This document shows positions 52,275 to 60,553 of a stretch of 64,000 nt of DNA, piece after piece. The position numbers and the translations under genes are program-made. Each line of letters starts with the position of its first letter. Position 1 is the stretch's first letter. The DNA is from JAWOLE01 sp963815655 (GTDB lineage Bacteria > Acidobacteriota > Thermoanaerobaculia > UBA5066 > Gp7-AA6), in the NCBI GenBank assembly GCA_963815655.1, contig CAWFHK010000001.1, forward strand, positions 4,278,001-4,342,000, in the 5' to 3' direction. The notes beneath the pieces were generated by a model. It saw only the letters and a list, made by a program, of their open reading frames with translations, made no database searches and was not told the origin of the DNA.

Positions 52275-53293
52275 AGGTCCTGATCCTCGGCGTCAACGGC
52301 TTCATCGGCAACGCCCTGACCGAGCGGATCCTCGGGACGACCGACTGGGCGGTCTCAGGCCTGGACATCGCGAGCGACAAGATCGCGCCGTTCCTCAGTC
52401 ATCCGCGGTTCACGTATCTCGAAGGGGACATCGCGATCAACAAGGAGTGGATCGAGTACCAGGTCAAGAAATGCGACGTCGTGCTCCCCCTCGTCGCGAT
52501 CGCGACCCCGGCCGTGTACGTCAAGGACCCGCTGGCGGTCTTTCATCTCGACTTCGAGGAGAACCTGCGCATCGTCAAGCAGGCGGTCCGCTACGGCAAG
52601 CGGGTCGTCTTCGCCTCGACGTCCGAGGTGTACGGGATGTGCCCGGACGCGGAGTTCGACGAGGAGACCTCGCCGCTCGTCTACGGCCCCATCCGCAAGC
52701 AGCGGTGGATCTACTCCTGCTCGAAGCAGCTGCTCGACCGTGTCATCTGGGCCTACGGCCATTCGGAAGGCCTGAAGTTCACTCTCTTCCGCCCCTTCAA
52801 CTGGATCGGCCCGCACCTGGACGACATCGACTCCCCGAAGGAGGGCTCGAGCCGCGTGCTGACCCAGTTCCTGCACAACATCCTGTACGGCCAGCCGATC
52901 CGGCTCGTGGACGGCGGGACGCAGCGCCGCTCCTTCACCTACATCTCCGACGGCGTCGACTGCCTGATGAAGATCCTGGAGAACTCCGGCGGCGCGGCCG
53001 ACGGCGGCATCTTCAACATCGGCAACCCCGAGAACGACCTCTCCGTGGCCGAGCTCGCGGAGAGGCTCATCGCCGCCGTCGCGGCCCACCCCGGGTTCGG
53101 AGAGAAAGCGCGCGAGACGCCGATCGTGAACGTCTCCTCGATGGACTACTACGGAGACGGTTACCAGGACATCCTGACGCGCGTCCCCTCGATCCGCCGG
53201 GCCCGCGAGATCCTGGGGTGGGAGCCGAGAGTGTCGCTGGATGAAGCACTCCGGCTCACCGTCGACTTCTACCTGTCGAGAAGAATCGGGTGA
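52271..53293 (+). CDS. arnA: UDP-glucuronic acid dehydrogenase/decarboxylase (ArnA C-terminal domain as its own protein)
   Basis: 340 aa. An SDR that tracks the C-terminal half of ArnA closely: GVNGFIGNALTERIL (NAD loop), WIEYQVKKCDVVLPLVAIAT, FASTSEVYGM (Ser-Glu active site), RWIYSCSKQLLDRVIWAYG (Tyr/Lys) and FRPFNWIGP. It oxidises and decarboxylates UDP-glucuronate to UDP-Ara4O, the committed step. ArnB then aminates the product. Its stop is in the octamer element. Confidence 0.92.
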   Translation: MKVLILGVNGFIGNALTERILGTTDWAVSGLDIASDKIAPFLSHPRFTYLEGDIAINKEWIEYQVKKCDVVLPLVAIATPAVYVKDPLAVFHLDFEENLRIVKQAVRYGKRVVFASTSEVYGMCPDAEFDEETSPLVYGPIRKQRWIYSCSKQLLDRVIWAYGHSEGLKFTLFRPFNWIGPHLDDIDSPKEGSSRVLTQFLHNILYGQPIRLVDGGTQRRSFTYISDGVDCLMKILENSGGAADGGIFNIGNPENDLSVAELAERLIAAVAAHPGFGEKARETPIVNVSSMDYYGDGYQDILTRVPSIRRAREILGWEPRVSLDEALRLTVDFYLSRRIG

Positions 53294-53391
53294 TCTGCGA
53301 TCGGGTGATCGGGTGATTGCCCCGGGGCTTTCGATCGCCCGATCACCCGATCACCCGATCACCCGATCACTCCCTAAACCGATCACCCGAT
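53286..53391. repeat. Octamer hairpin element, word TCGGGTGA; holds arnA stop and arnD start
   Basis: Left arm has three TCGGGTGA units; core ttgccccggggctttcga; right arm tcgcccga, three tcacccga, a break (tcactccctaaacc) and one more tcacccga. The arnA TGA (53291-53293) comes from the first unit, and the arnD ATG (53390-53392) is read at the end of the right arm. Confidence 0.9.
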
Positions 53392-54304
53392 GAGGCGCGT
53401 CGCGCTGAAGGTGGACTGCGACACCTTTGTCGGGACGCGGGACGGTGTCCCGCGGCTTCTCGAGCTCTTCGCGGCACGGGGGATCCGGGCGACGTTCTTC
53501 TTTTCCTACGGGCCGGACCGCTCGGGAGTGGCGGTGAAGAGGGTCTTCACGAAGCGGGGATTCCTCCGGAAGATGCTGCGCAGCCGCGCGGTCTCGCTCT
53601 ACGGATTTCCGACCGTCCTCTACGGGACGTTCCTGGCCTCGCCGATGATCGGAGAGCGCTGCGCGGCGCAGATCCGCGAGGCCGCCCGGGCGGGGCATGA
53701 GATCGGCGTGCACGGCTGGGACCATGTCGGCTGGCACGACCATCTCGACCGCTGGCCGGAGGAGAAGATCCGCGAGGAATACGGGCGCGCGCACGACGAG
53801 CACGCCCGGATCCTGGGCTCCGCCGCCCGCTCGAGCGCCGCGCCCGGCTGGACCGCGAACGCGAGGTCTCTCGCCGTCGAGGAGGAGCGCTCGCTCCTCT
53901 ACACCTCGAACACGCGCGGCGGCGCCCCGTTCTTCCCCTCGGCGGGGGGGCGCGTCTTCCAGACCCTCGAGATCCCGTCCACCCTGCCCACGCTCGATGA
54001 GACCCTGACGTGGCCCCGCCTCCCGACCGAGGAACAGCAGGTGGCGTTCTTCCGCTCGGCGCTCCGGGAGACGCAGGTCCACACGATTCACACGGAGGTG
54101 GAAGGGCGCTCCCGGCTGCCCCTCTTCACCCGCGTCCTCGACGGTTGGATCGCCGAGGGCGCCGCGTTCGTCGCGCTCGAGGACCTGGCGAAGGAAGCCC
54201 TCGCGCGAAGGGAGAGCGTTCCGACCCGCCCGCTCACCCGCGCGACCCTGCCGGGACGGGCCGGGACGGTGGCGACCGGCTGGCCCGAGCCGACCGCCGC
54301 ATAG
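53390..54304 (+). CDS. arnD: Undecaprenyl-phosphate Ara4FN deformylase
   Basis: 304 aa. NodB/polysaccharide deacetylase: VALKVDCDTFVGTRDGVPRL contains the metal-binding and catalytic Asp pair, and HEIGVHGWDHVGWHDHLDRW the HxxxH metal site. FLRKMLRSRAVSLYGF is characteristic of ArnD. It removes the formyl group from the undecaprenyl-linked sugar. The downstream flippase (ArnE/F) and ArnT transferase are not identifiable here, though GT39-like genes follow. Start codon lies in the octamer element. Confidence 0.9.
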   Translation: MRRVALKVDCDTFVGTRDGVPRLLELFAARGIRATFFFSYGPDRSGVAVKRVFTKRGFLRKMLRSRAVSLYGFPTVLYGTFLASPMIGERCAAQIREAARAGHEIGVHGWDHVGWHDHLDRWPEEKIREEYGRAHDEHARILGSAARSSAAPGWTANARSLAVEEERSLLYTSNTRGGAPFFPSAGGRVFQTLEIPSTLPTLDETLTWPRLPTEEQQVAFFRSALRETQVHTIHTEVEGRSRLPLFTRVLDGWIAEGAAFVALEDLAKEALARRESVPTRPLTRATLPGRAGTVATGWPEPTAA

Positions 54305-54312
54305 GGATCGGC

Positions 54313-56697
54313 TTACCCGCCTCGTCTCAGGACGGCGGCGAGGATCGCGAGAAACGCCGCCGCCTGCAGGATCACGCCACTGCGAAACGGCGCGCCGTCG
54401 TACTCGAATTCGACGCGATGGTCTCCCGCCGGCACGGCGACGGCGAGATCGCGCGCGTTCGCGACGAGGACGGGGACCGCGCGGCCGTCCAGACGCGCCT
54501 TCCAGGCCGGGAAATACGTCCGCGCGAAGACGACGTGGCCGGCGGCCGCTGCCCGAACGTCGGCCGACGCGCGGTCCGCCTCGACCCGCACCGCCCGCAG
54601 AGCCCCGCCTCCCTCCGAGCCCTCCGGCCCCTCGTCCGAGCGCCCCGGCAGCACGACGTCGCTCTCCGGCAGGAAGCGGTCGGACCGGACGAGGTCGAGC
54701 GCGCCGGAGAGAGAGGATCGGCGGAATCGCCGGCCGGCCCAGCGCAGATCGGCGACCGGGTCGGGGATCTCCGAGAGGAGGAGCCGGCGCCCCGCGACCT
54801 CGAAGCCGATGACCGGCCGCAGGAAGGGACGCGCCCCGCCCTGGTCTTCCAGGACCCAGCGCGCGCCGTAGGCGCGCAGGAGGCGGCTCGCCTGTTCCGG
54901 ATCGGAAGCGGCGAGGGCCTCGGAGGCCAGGCGGTTGTAGTAGCCGTAGGAGCCGTCGGGATCGGTGTCGAAGATGTAGCGCAGGCGAAACGCCGCGCCG
55001 GTCAGGGGGACGAGCTCCTCGATCTGGGCGCGCGCAAGCTTGACCGCGCGCGGAGCGAGGGCCGGGTGCGCGCGGCCGACCGTGAGGGCGTTCGAATCGG
55101 CGAGGCGCGGAGCCACGTACACGCGGCCCGGTCCCTTCATGCCTCCGGCGAGCGCGGGCGGCCGTGCCAGGTCTTTCTCATCGGCCGACACGAAGAGAGG
55201 CAGAGCCCACGGGAAGGCGAGCAGCAGCGTCGCGAGCCCGAGCAGGTGGCAGTGGCCGCGGATCGGGCGCCGGGAGAAGAGGACGAGTCCGACGACCGCC
55301 GCCGCGACGAGGCCGAAGAGCGCGTCGCCCGCGAGGGTGCGGCGGATCTCGGGGAGAAGCTTCGAGGCCGGCAGGGCGAGCCCCGAAAGGAAGGGCGCGA
55401 CCGCTCCGTCGAAGGCTCTCGCCTCCCGCGAGACGAGAAACGCCGTGCCGAACACGAGAGCGATGACGGCCAGGACGATGCCCGCCCGCCGGCCGGCGCG
55501 GGACATCCCCGGCCGCAGCTTCCGGCCGGCGAATCCCGCCAGAAGCGCCATGCAGAGGGTCGTCAGGAGATAGAACTTGATCGGGTATCGCAGGCGGCGC
55601 AGGCCGGGGACCTCGTAGAGGACGCGGAAGAAGGGGAGAGAGGAGCCGAAGGCGAAGAGGAGCGAGACAAGAGCGCCGCCGGCGAGGAAGACCGTCCGGC
55701 GCGTCCAGAAGTCGCGCCGCGCGCCGGCGATCAGGACGGCGGCGAGGGGAATGACGCCGAACGTCACGCACCAGACGTAGACGATCTCGTCCGGGTGAAA
55801 CGCGTATTGCCAGTGCGCTCCCGCTCCGAGCGCCCCGGGATCTCCGTTGAAGCGGGGAAAGAGCCACTCGACCATTCGCCAGGCCGCGAAGGGGGAGGCG
55901 CCGAACGCGCGCGCCGAGTAGAGGTGCTGTCCCCGGTACGTCAGCGGGAGGACCGCGGAAAGAGGCAGGAGCAGCGGCGACGCGAGCGCGGCCGCGACGA
56001 TCCCCGCCGCGGCCCCTCCGCCAAGAAGACGCGCGCTCGCGGCGAGACGGCGCTCCGAGGAGAAGATCTCCGCGATCCCGAGGAAGGCCGAGAAGAGGAT
56101 CGTCAGGACGGAGAGGGCCGGCTCTCCCGCGAGGACCTGCATCCCGAAGCCGATCGCGGCCGCCGTGCCGGCGCGCAGTGTCCGGCTCACGCCCCTGGCG
56201 CGGACGAGGTCGAGGGTCGCCGCGGCGCACCAGGGGAGCCAGGAGGCGGAGGCGCCGGAATTGGCGAACGCCGATCCGTAGGACATCATGATCCCGGAGA
56301 AGGCGAAGGAGACCGCCGCGAAGAAAGCGGGTCCTCCTTCGAGATCCAGGCGCCGGGCGAGCGCCCGCGCGCCGAAGTACGCCCACAGCACGTGCAGCAG
56401 GTAGTGGAAGTTGAACGCCGCCGCCGGCGCGAGGACCTTCTCCAGGAGGACCGTGGGGTAGAGGAGCACGGCGTTGGGGTTGGCGAGCAGCGGCTCGCCT
56501 CCCGACGCGGAGACGTTGATGAACGGGACCCTGCCGGAATCGAGCGCATCCATCGCGACGCGGCGCCACGGCCAGTGCGTGACGTGCGCGTCACGGAAGA
56601 TCAGCCGGCGCGTCCCGAAGACCTCGGGCAGAAGCGGCAGGCAGAAGAGGACCGTGACGGCCAGGCCGGCCAGGAGCGCGCGAGCGCGGGGGGTCAT
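54313..56697 (-). CDS. YfhO-like polytopic membrane protein
   Basis: 794 aa from ATG 56697. About 13 membrane helices in residues 10-500, then a large soluble C-terminal region with RRLLLSEIPDPVADLRW and a terminal helix. It has the same architecture as the protein at 37393. HWPWRRVAMDALDSGRVPF and LANPNAVLLYPTVLLEK are the conserved luminal loops of YfhO/PMT-like proteins. Probable glycosyltransferase or sugar-lipid handling protein; donor unknown. It is convergent with arnD, eight bases apart, and a GTTTCAG element sits upstream. Confidence 0.75.
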   Translation of the reverse strand: MTPRARALLAGLAVTVLFCLPLLPEVFGTRRLIFRDAHVTHWPWRRVAMDALDSGRVPFINVSASGGEPLLANPNAVLLYPTVLLEKVLAPAAAFNFHYLLHVLWAYFGARALARRLDLEGGPAFFAAVSFAFSGIMMSYGSAFANSGASASWLPWCAAATLDLVRARGVSRTLRAGTAAAIGFGMQVLAGEPALSVLTILFSAFLGIAEIFSSERRLAASARLLGGGAAAGIVAAALASPLLLPLSAVLPLTYRGQHLYSARAFGASPFAAWRMVEWLFPRFNGDPGALGAGAHWQYAFHPDEIVYVWCVTFGVIPLAAVLIAGARRDFWTRRTVFLAGGALVSLLFAFGSSLPFFRVLYEVPGLRRLRYPIKFYLLTTLCMALLAGFAGRKLRPGMSRAGRRAGIVLAVIALVFGTAFLVSREARAFDGAVAPFLSGLALPASKLLPEIRRTLAGDALFGLVAAAVVGLVLFSRRPIRGHCHLLGLATLLLAFPWALPLFVSADEKDLARPPALAGGMKGPGRVYVAPRLADSNALTVGRAHPALAPRAVKLARAQIEELVPLTGAAFRLRYIFDTDPDGSYGYYNRLASEALAASDPEQASRLLRAYGARWVLEDQGGARPFLRPVIGFEVAGRRLLLSEIPDPVADLRWAGRRFRRSSLSGALDLVRSDRFLPESDVVLPGRSDEGPEGSEGGGALRAVRVEADRASADVRAAAAGHVVFARTYFPAWKARLDGRAVPVLVANARDLAVAVPAGDHRVEFEYDGAPFRSGVILQAAAFLAILAAVLRRGG

Positions 56698-56711
56698 GAA
56701 AGAGATTCTAT

Positions 56712-56788
56712 GTTTCAAGTTTCAGGTTTCAGGTTTCAAGGGGCCGTCCGAATCGTTTCCTGAAACTTGAAACCTGAAACCTGGAACC
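56712..56788. repeat. Heptamer hairpin element, word GTTTCAG
   Basis: Left arm gtttcaa, gtttcag, gtttcag, gtttcaa (56712-56739); core gggggccgtccgaatcgttt; right arm cctgaaa, cttgaaa, cctgaaa, cctggaa (56759-56786). Between the divergent membrane protein genes at 54313 and 56819. Confidence 0.9.
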
Positions 56789-56818
56789 GCCCGCTGTTGC
56801 CTCCCCTAGAATCGCATC

Positions 56819-58402
56819 ATGTCTCCATCCGAGCGCCGGGCGGGTCTTGTCGTCGTCGGCGGGTTCGCCGTCCTGTCGCTCTTCTTCACGGGTCTCTTCC
56901 CTCCCTTCGGCAATCCCAACGAGGTGTCGCGGCTGGAAGCGGTCTATTCCTACGTCGAGCAAGGCACCTTTTCCATCGACGGCGCGGTCCCGGTGCTCGG
57001 CGACCACGAGGACAAGGCGGTGAGCGGAGGCCGCTTCTATTCGAACAAGGCTCCCGGACTGACTTTCGCGGTGATCCCCGTCTACCGGTTTCTGCGAATT
57101 TTTTTCCCCGCGCCGAGGGACCCGTGGGACCTGGTCTTCGTGCTTCTCAGGATCCTGACGGTCTCGCTTCTTTGCGCGCTCGCCCTGGCCAGGTTCGCTG
57201 CGCGCCTGCGGCCCGGCAAGGGCGCCGGCCTGGTCGTCTTCGCGGTGACGTTCGGAACGCCTCTTCTCTTCTACGGGCGCTCCTTCTTCGGCCACGCCTG
57301 GACGGCGGCGCTTCTCTTCCTCGCGTGGGATCTCCTGCGGACTCGGGAAGAGCGGCCGGCTGTTTCCGACGGGGCGCTCCTCGTGTTGGGCGCGGGACTC
57401 CTGGCCGGCTGGGCGGCCATCTCCGAGTACACCGCGGCGCCGCTCGCCCTCCTCCTCGCGCTGCGCGCGGCCGCCCGCGGCTCCTGGAAAACGTTTTCCC
57501 TCGTGGCCATCGGCGCCGCGATCCCGCTCCTGCTCCTGCTCTTGTACGACGCGACCTGTTTCGGCTCTCCGTGGGTCCTCTCCTCCGCGCGCGAAGCCCA
57601 ACCCGAGTTCGCGGCGCTCGCGGGGAAGGGTCTCTTCGGCCTCGGTCCGCCGAGCCTTCGCGTCGCCTGGGAGTTCCTCTTCCATCCGGCCAGAGGGCTC
57701 CTTCTCTTTTCGCCCTTCCTGCTCTGGGTTGTGCCGGGCTTCGTCTCCTGGTGGCGCAGCCGCCAGGATCGCACGGACTGCGTCTTCGCTCTCGCGGCGG
57801 TCGCCGGCCTGTTCCTCATCCTGACGGGATACCCGAACTGGCATGGCGGATGGGCCCTCGGGGACCGGTACCTGCTCCCGGTCCTCTTCTTCGCGGGGCT
57901 GGCGGCCGCGCGGGCGCTCGCGTCGTCCCTTTCGCGCGGACTCTTCGCGATTGCGGCCGTGTTCTCCGCCGTGAATCACTTCTTCCTCACGGCTTCCTGG
58001 CCGTATTTCTCCCTCGATCTTCCGTGGCCGGCGGCGACGGGGTCGCTCTGGTTCCTGTCGCGGGGGTGGATCGCGCCGAACCTCCTCTCGAAGTCGGTCT
58101 CTATTTCCCTGCTCGTGCCCGCGGCGATCCTCGCGGCGGCGGGCTGGGCCGCGCTGCATGCCGCCCGGCCCCTCTCTCCGAGGTCTTCCTTCGCGGCGGC
58201 CGCAGCCCTCGCTCTCTTCGCCGTGACCGTCGCGGTGGCGCCGAAGCCCTCCTACGGCGCGCGGCTCCAGCGCGCCGCTGTCTATGGAAGGTTCTCGGGT
58301 CTGGATCCCGAGCGCCGCGAGCTCAAGAACGTGATGAACTCGGCGTCCACCCCTTCGGAGCAGCGCCGAGCCGTGTCCGCCTGGAGACAGTACGGGAAAT
58401 GA
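56819..58402 (+). CDS. Membrane glycosyltransferase-like protein
   Basis: 527 aa, about 12 membrane helices. The first luminal loop reads GNPNEVSRLEAVYSYVEQG, in the position of the acidic catalytic loop of PMT-type (GT39) enzymes, with KAPGLTFAVIPVYRFL following. No DxD or HDE motif is strict, so the assignment rests on topology and neighbours. It would transfer sugar from a polyprenyl donor to lipid or protein. The heptamer-word GAATCGT array starts two bases after its stop. Confidence 0.65.
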   Translation: MSPSERRAGLVVVGGFAVLSLFFTGLFPPFGNPNEVSRLEAVYSYVEQGTFSIDGAVPVLGDHEDKAVSGGRFYSNKAPGLTFAVIPVYRFLRIFFPAPRDPWDLVFVLLRILTVSLLCALALARFAARLRPGKGAGLVVFAVTFGTPLLFYGRSFFGHAWTAALLFLAWDLLRTREERPAVSDGALLVLGAGLLAGWAAISEYTAAPLALLLALRAAARGSWKTFSLVAIGAAIPLLLLLLYDATCFGSPWVLSSAREAQPEFAALAGKGLFGLGPPSLRVAWEFLFHPARGLLLFSPFLLWVVPGFVSWWRSRQDRTDCVFALAAVAGLFLILTGYPNWHGGWALGDRYLLPVLFFAGLAAARALASSLSRGLFAIAAVFSAVNHFFLTASWPYFSLDLPWPAATGSLWFLSRGWIAPNLLSKSVSISLLVPAAILAAAGWAALHAARPLSPRSSFAAAAALALFAVTVAVAPKPSYGARLQRAAVYGRFSGLDPERRELKNVMNSASTPSEQRRAVSAWRQYGK

Positions 58403-58403
58403 C

Positions 58404-58430
58404 GAATCGTGAATGGCGAATTGTGAACCG
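58404..58430. repeat. Degenerate heptamer array, word GAATTGT
   Basis: gaatcgt, gaatggc, gaattgt, gaaccgg in seven-base phase, two bases after the gene stop. Inverted version of the CAATTC words at 40135. Confidence 0.6.
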
Positions 58431-58435
58431 GCGTA

Positions 58436-60466
58436 TCATGAGACGACCTCGAAGACTTTCCAGCGGGCAAGCCAGCGTCCGCCGCGTGAGATGGCGGAGC
58501 GGGAGTGATAGATCAGGCGGAAGTGCGCGAGCGGCTCGATCGTGAGGTCGCCGATTCGCGCCCCGGCGCCGTCGAAGTCGTAGAGCCGCGACTGGAGAGT
58601 CGAGAAATAGAGCGGGGTGGGGACCGGGCCGCGCTCCGTCTCGCGGAGGTAGGCGGGGCGTTCGAGGTAGCCCGCATAATCGTTCATCCGCGCCGCCAGG
58701 TCGGTCGCGAGCACCCATCGGACGCGCCGTGCGCGCGCGATCGCGAGCGCCTCCTCTTCCGATTCCGCCAGGAAGAAGCGAATCGAGTCGAGGAACCCGT
58801 AGCCGAAATTGTTGGCGACGACCGGCAGCTCCGCGTCGTAGAGGATCCTGTGGCCGAGCGACCAGGGGGCGAGCACGGCGGCGGCCCCGGAGAGCCCCGG
58901 CGGAGGCGTCGCCGAGAGGAGCCGCGCGTCGTAGGCGTCCACCGGGTGCGGCAGCTCCCGGCGCATCCACTCCAGCGTCTCGAAGAGATCGGAGCCGGGA
59001 ACGCGCACGGCCGACAGCTCCTCGGCGATCCCCGGCGCCAGCGGGAGGGCGAGCGCCACACCGCACGCGATCGCGAGCCAGGCCCGGGCGCTCGCCGTCT
59101 TCGCGAGGATTCTCGCGAACAGGACCGCGGCCTCGATCAGGCAGAGGCCCGCGAGGGGCGCGGCGTAATAGACGTTCAACCGCTGCGAGAGGGCGAGGAA
59201 GAGCGTCACCGCTCCCCACACCGCGAGCGCGATGTGGATCGCCGGCCGCTCTTTTCGCGCCGCGCGCGCGGCCCACGCCAGGATGACGAGCGGGGAGAGA
59301 AAGAAGGCGGCCGAGAGCTGTCTTGCCGGCAGGGCGATTCCGTCGGCGAGGAGCGGACGGGCCTCGAAGATCCCGGAGAGCCAGTTCTTCGGGTAGGAGA
59401 CGTAGCCGGTCGCCGCGGCCGCCTCGCTCGTCTGTCCGGCCACGTAGCCGATGCCCCGGCCGAGGCCCGCGAGGAGGGGACCCGCGAAGGGCAGGACCGC
59501 GGCGGCCGCGGCGGCCAGGAGGGCGGCCCGCCAGGCGAGCTCGCGCCGCGAGAGCTGTCGGCGGGCCAGGCGCAGGAGCGTGTCGAGGAGGACCGTCCCG
59601 CCCGCGAGCGCCGCGAGAAAGAGCGGTTGAAAGAATCCGAAGGAGATGTAGGTCAGAGGGGGTCGCACGCCGCCGAGCCAGAGCGCCGTCGCGGGCGCCG
59701 TCGCGAGGGCCGCGATGCCCAGGATCAGGAGGGCCGGCCGGAGAACGCTCCGTCCGGTCGAGATCGCCTCGAGAAACAGGGAAAGCGCGATGATCGCCCC
59801 CCAGAAGATCGCCCCCTGCCAGGCCAGCACCGCCAGCGCCAGCGCGATGCCGGTGAGCAGGTTCCAGGTTTCAGGTTCCAGGTTCCAGGGAGCACGATCT
59901 CCCCGTCCCTCTTGAAACTTGAAACCTGAAACCTGAAACGCCCTCAGGTACAGAAAGAGCACCAGCAGTCCGAAGAACGACTCGGCGACGTGCTGGTCGG
60001 TGTGCCCGTACTGTGTCCACAGGATGTGCCCCGGAGAGATGGCCACGAAGAGGGCGAGGACGGCGCCGCCCGCCGCGCCGGCGACGAGCCTTCCGAGGAG
60101 GCCCGCGAGGAGAATGGCTCCGGCCGCGAAGGCGACCGGGACCCAGAGCGCCCCGCGCTCGACTTGCTCCGGGCTCGCTCCCGCGCCGTGGAGCAGCCGG
60201 GCCGGCACCGCGAGGGCCGCGTCGAACAGAGGAGGCCAGATGGCGATGCCTCCCCGCGGGAAGTTCATCAACGGGTCGAGGATGATCGTGCGCGGAAAAT
60301 GCGCCGCCGCGAAGCGGGCGCGCCGCAGGTGATAGTCGTCGTCCGAGGTCAGGGCCCGGGCACGGCCTCCCACGGTGAGTTGCTTCCGGGTCGAGAGGCG
60401 CAGCCCGACGCCGATCGCGAGCGCGGCGGCGAGGCCGAGGAAGAACAGCGCCCGCCGCCATCTCAT
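58436..60466 (-). CDS. STT3-like oligosaccharyltransferase family protein
   Basis: 676 aa with about 13 membrane helices and a soluble C-terminus. SDDDYHLRRA (41-50) resembles the acidic first-loop motif of STT3/PglB/AglB, WTQYGHTDQHVAES the second acidic loop, and APWSLGHRILYDAELPVVAN the position of the WWDxG acceptor-binding motif (here not strict). It would move a glycan from a polyprenyl carrier to protein or lipid. Residues 177-203 are encoded by a GTTYCAG repeat element inserted in frame (see 59861). Convergent with the gene at 56819. Confidence 0.75.
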   Translation of the reverse strand: MRWRRALFFLGLAAALAIGVGLRLSTRKQLTVGGRARALTSDDDYHLRRARFAAAHFPRTIILDPLMNFPRGGIAIWPPLFDAALAVPARLLHGAGASPEQVERGALWVPVAFAAGAILLAGLLGRLVAGAAGGAVLALFVAISPGHILWTQYGHTDQHVAESFFGLLVLFLYLRAFQVSGFKFQEGRGDRAPWNLEPETWNLLTGIALALAVLAWQGAIFWGAIIALSLFLEAISTGRSVLRPALLILGIAALATAPATALWLGGVRPPLTYISFGFFQPLFLAALAGGTVLLDTLLRLARRQLSRRELAWRAALLAAAAAAVLPFAGPLLAGLGRGIGYVAGQTSEAAAATGYVSYPKNWLSGIFEARPLLADGIALPARQLSAAFFLSPLVILAWAARAARKERPAIHIALAVWGAVTLFLALSQRLNVYYAAPLAGLCLIEAAVLFARILAKTASARAWLAIACGVALALPLAPGIAEELSAVRVPGSDLFETLEWMRRELPHPVDAYDARLLSATPPPGLSGAAAVLAPWSLGHRILYDAELPVVANNFGYGFLDSIRFFLAESEEEALAIARARRVRWVLATDLAARMNDYAGYLERPAYLRETERGPVPTPLYFSTLQSRLYDFDGAGARIGDLTIEPLAHFRLIYHSRSAISRGGRWLARWKVFEVVS
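59861..59938. repeat. Heptamer hairpin element, word GTTYCAG, inserted in the STT3-like gene
   Basis: Left arm gttccag, gtttcag, gttccag, gttccag (59861-59888); core ggagcacgatctccccgtccct; right arm cttgaaa, cttgaaa, cctgaaa, cctgaaa (59911-59938). It lies inside coding sequence and adds 27 residues without breaking the frame. Confidence 0.9.
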
Positions 60467-60481
60467 CGAGAATCATTATGG

Positions 60482-60530
60482 GCTATCAGCTGCTGAGACC
60501 CGAGAGCCGAGAGCTGATGGCCGAGAGCTT
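60482..60530. repeat. Heptamer array, word AGAGCTG
   Basis: gctatca, gctgctg, agacccg, agagccg, agagctg, atggccg, agagctt: seven loosely similar heptamers in phase, in the gap between the STT3-like start and the GT2 start. Related to 46763 and 48518. Confidence 0.65.
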
Positions 60531-60553
60531 TTTCCCGTATCATCCTTCAAACC

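Noticed and set aside
34525..53391. The hairpin elements as ordinary terminators only
   Set aside because: Some lie inside coding sequence, between co-directional operon genes or carry start codons, most lack a T-run, and some have no inverted arm. A terminator role for single elements is still possible.
30587..60530. Heptamer arrays as CRISPR arrays
   Set aside because: Units are 7 to 8 bases with no spacers between them, and no cas gene is near.
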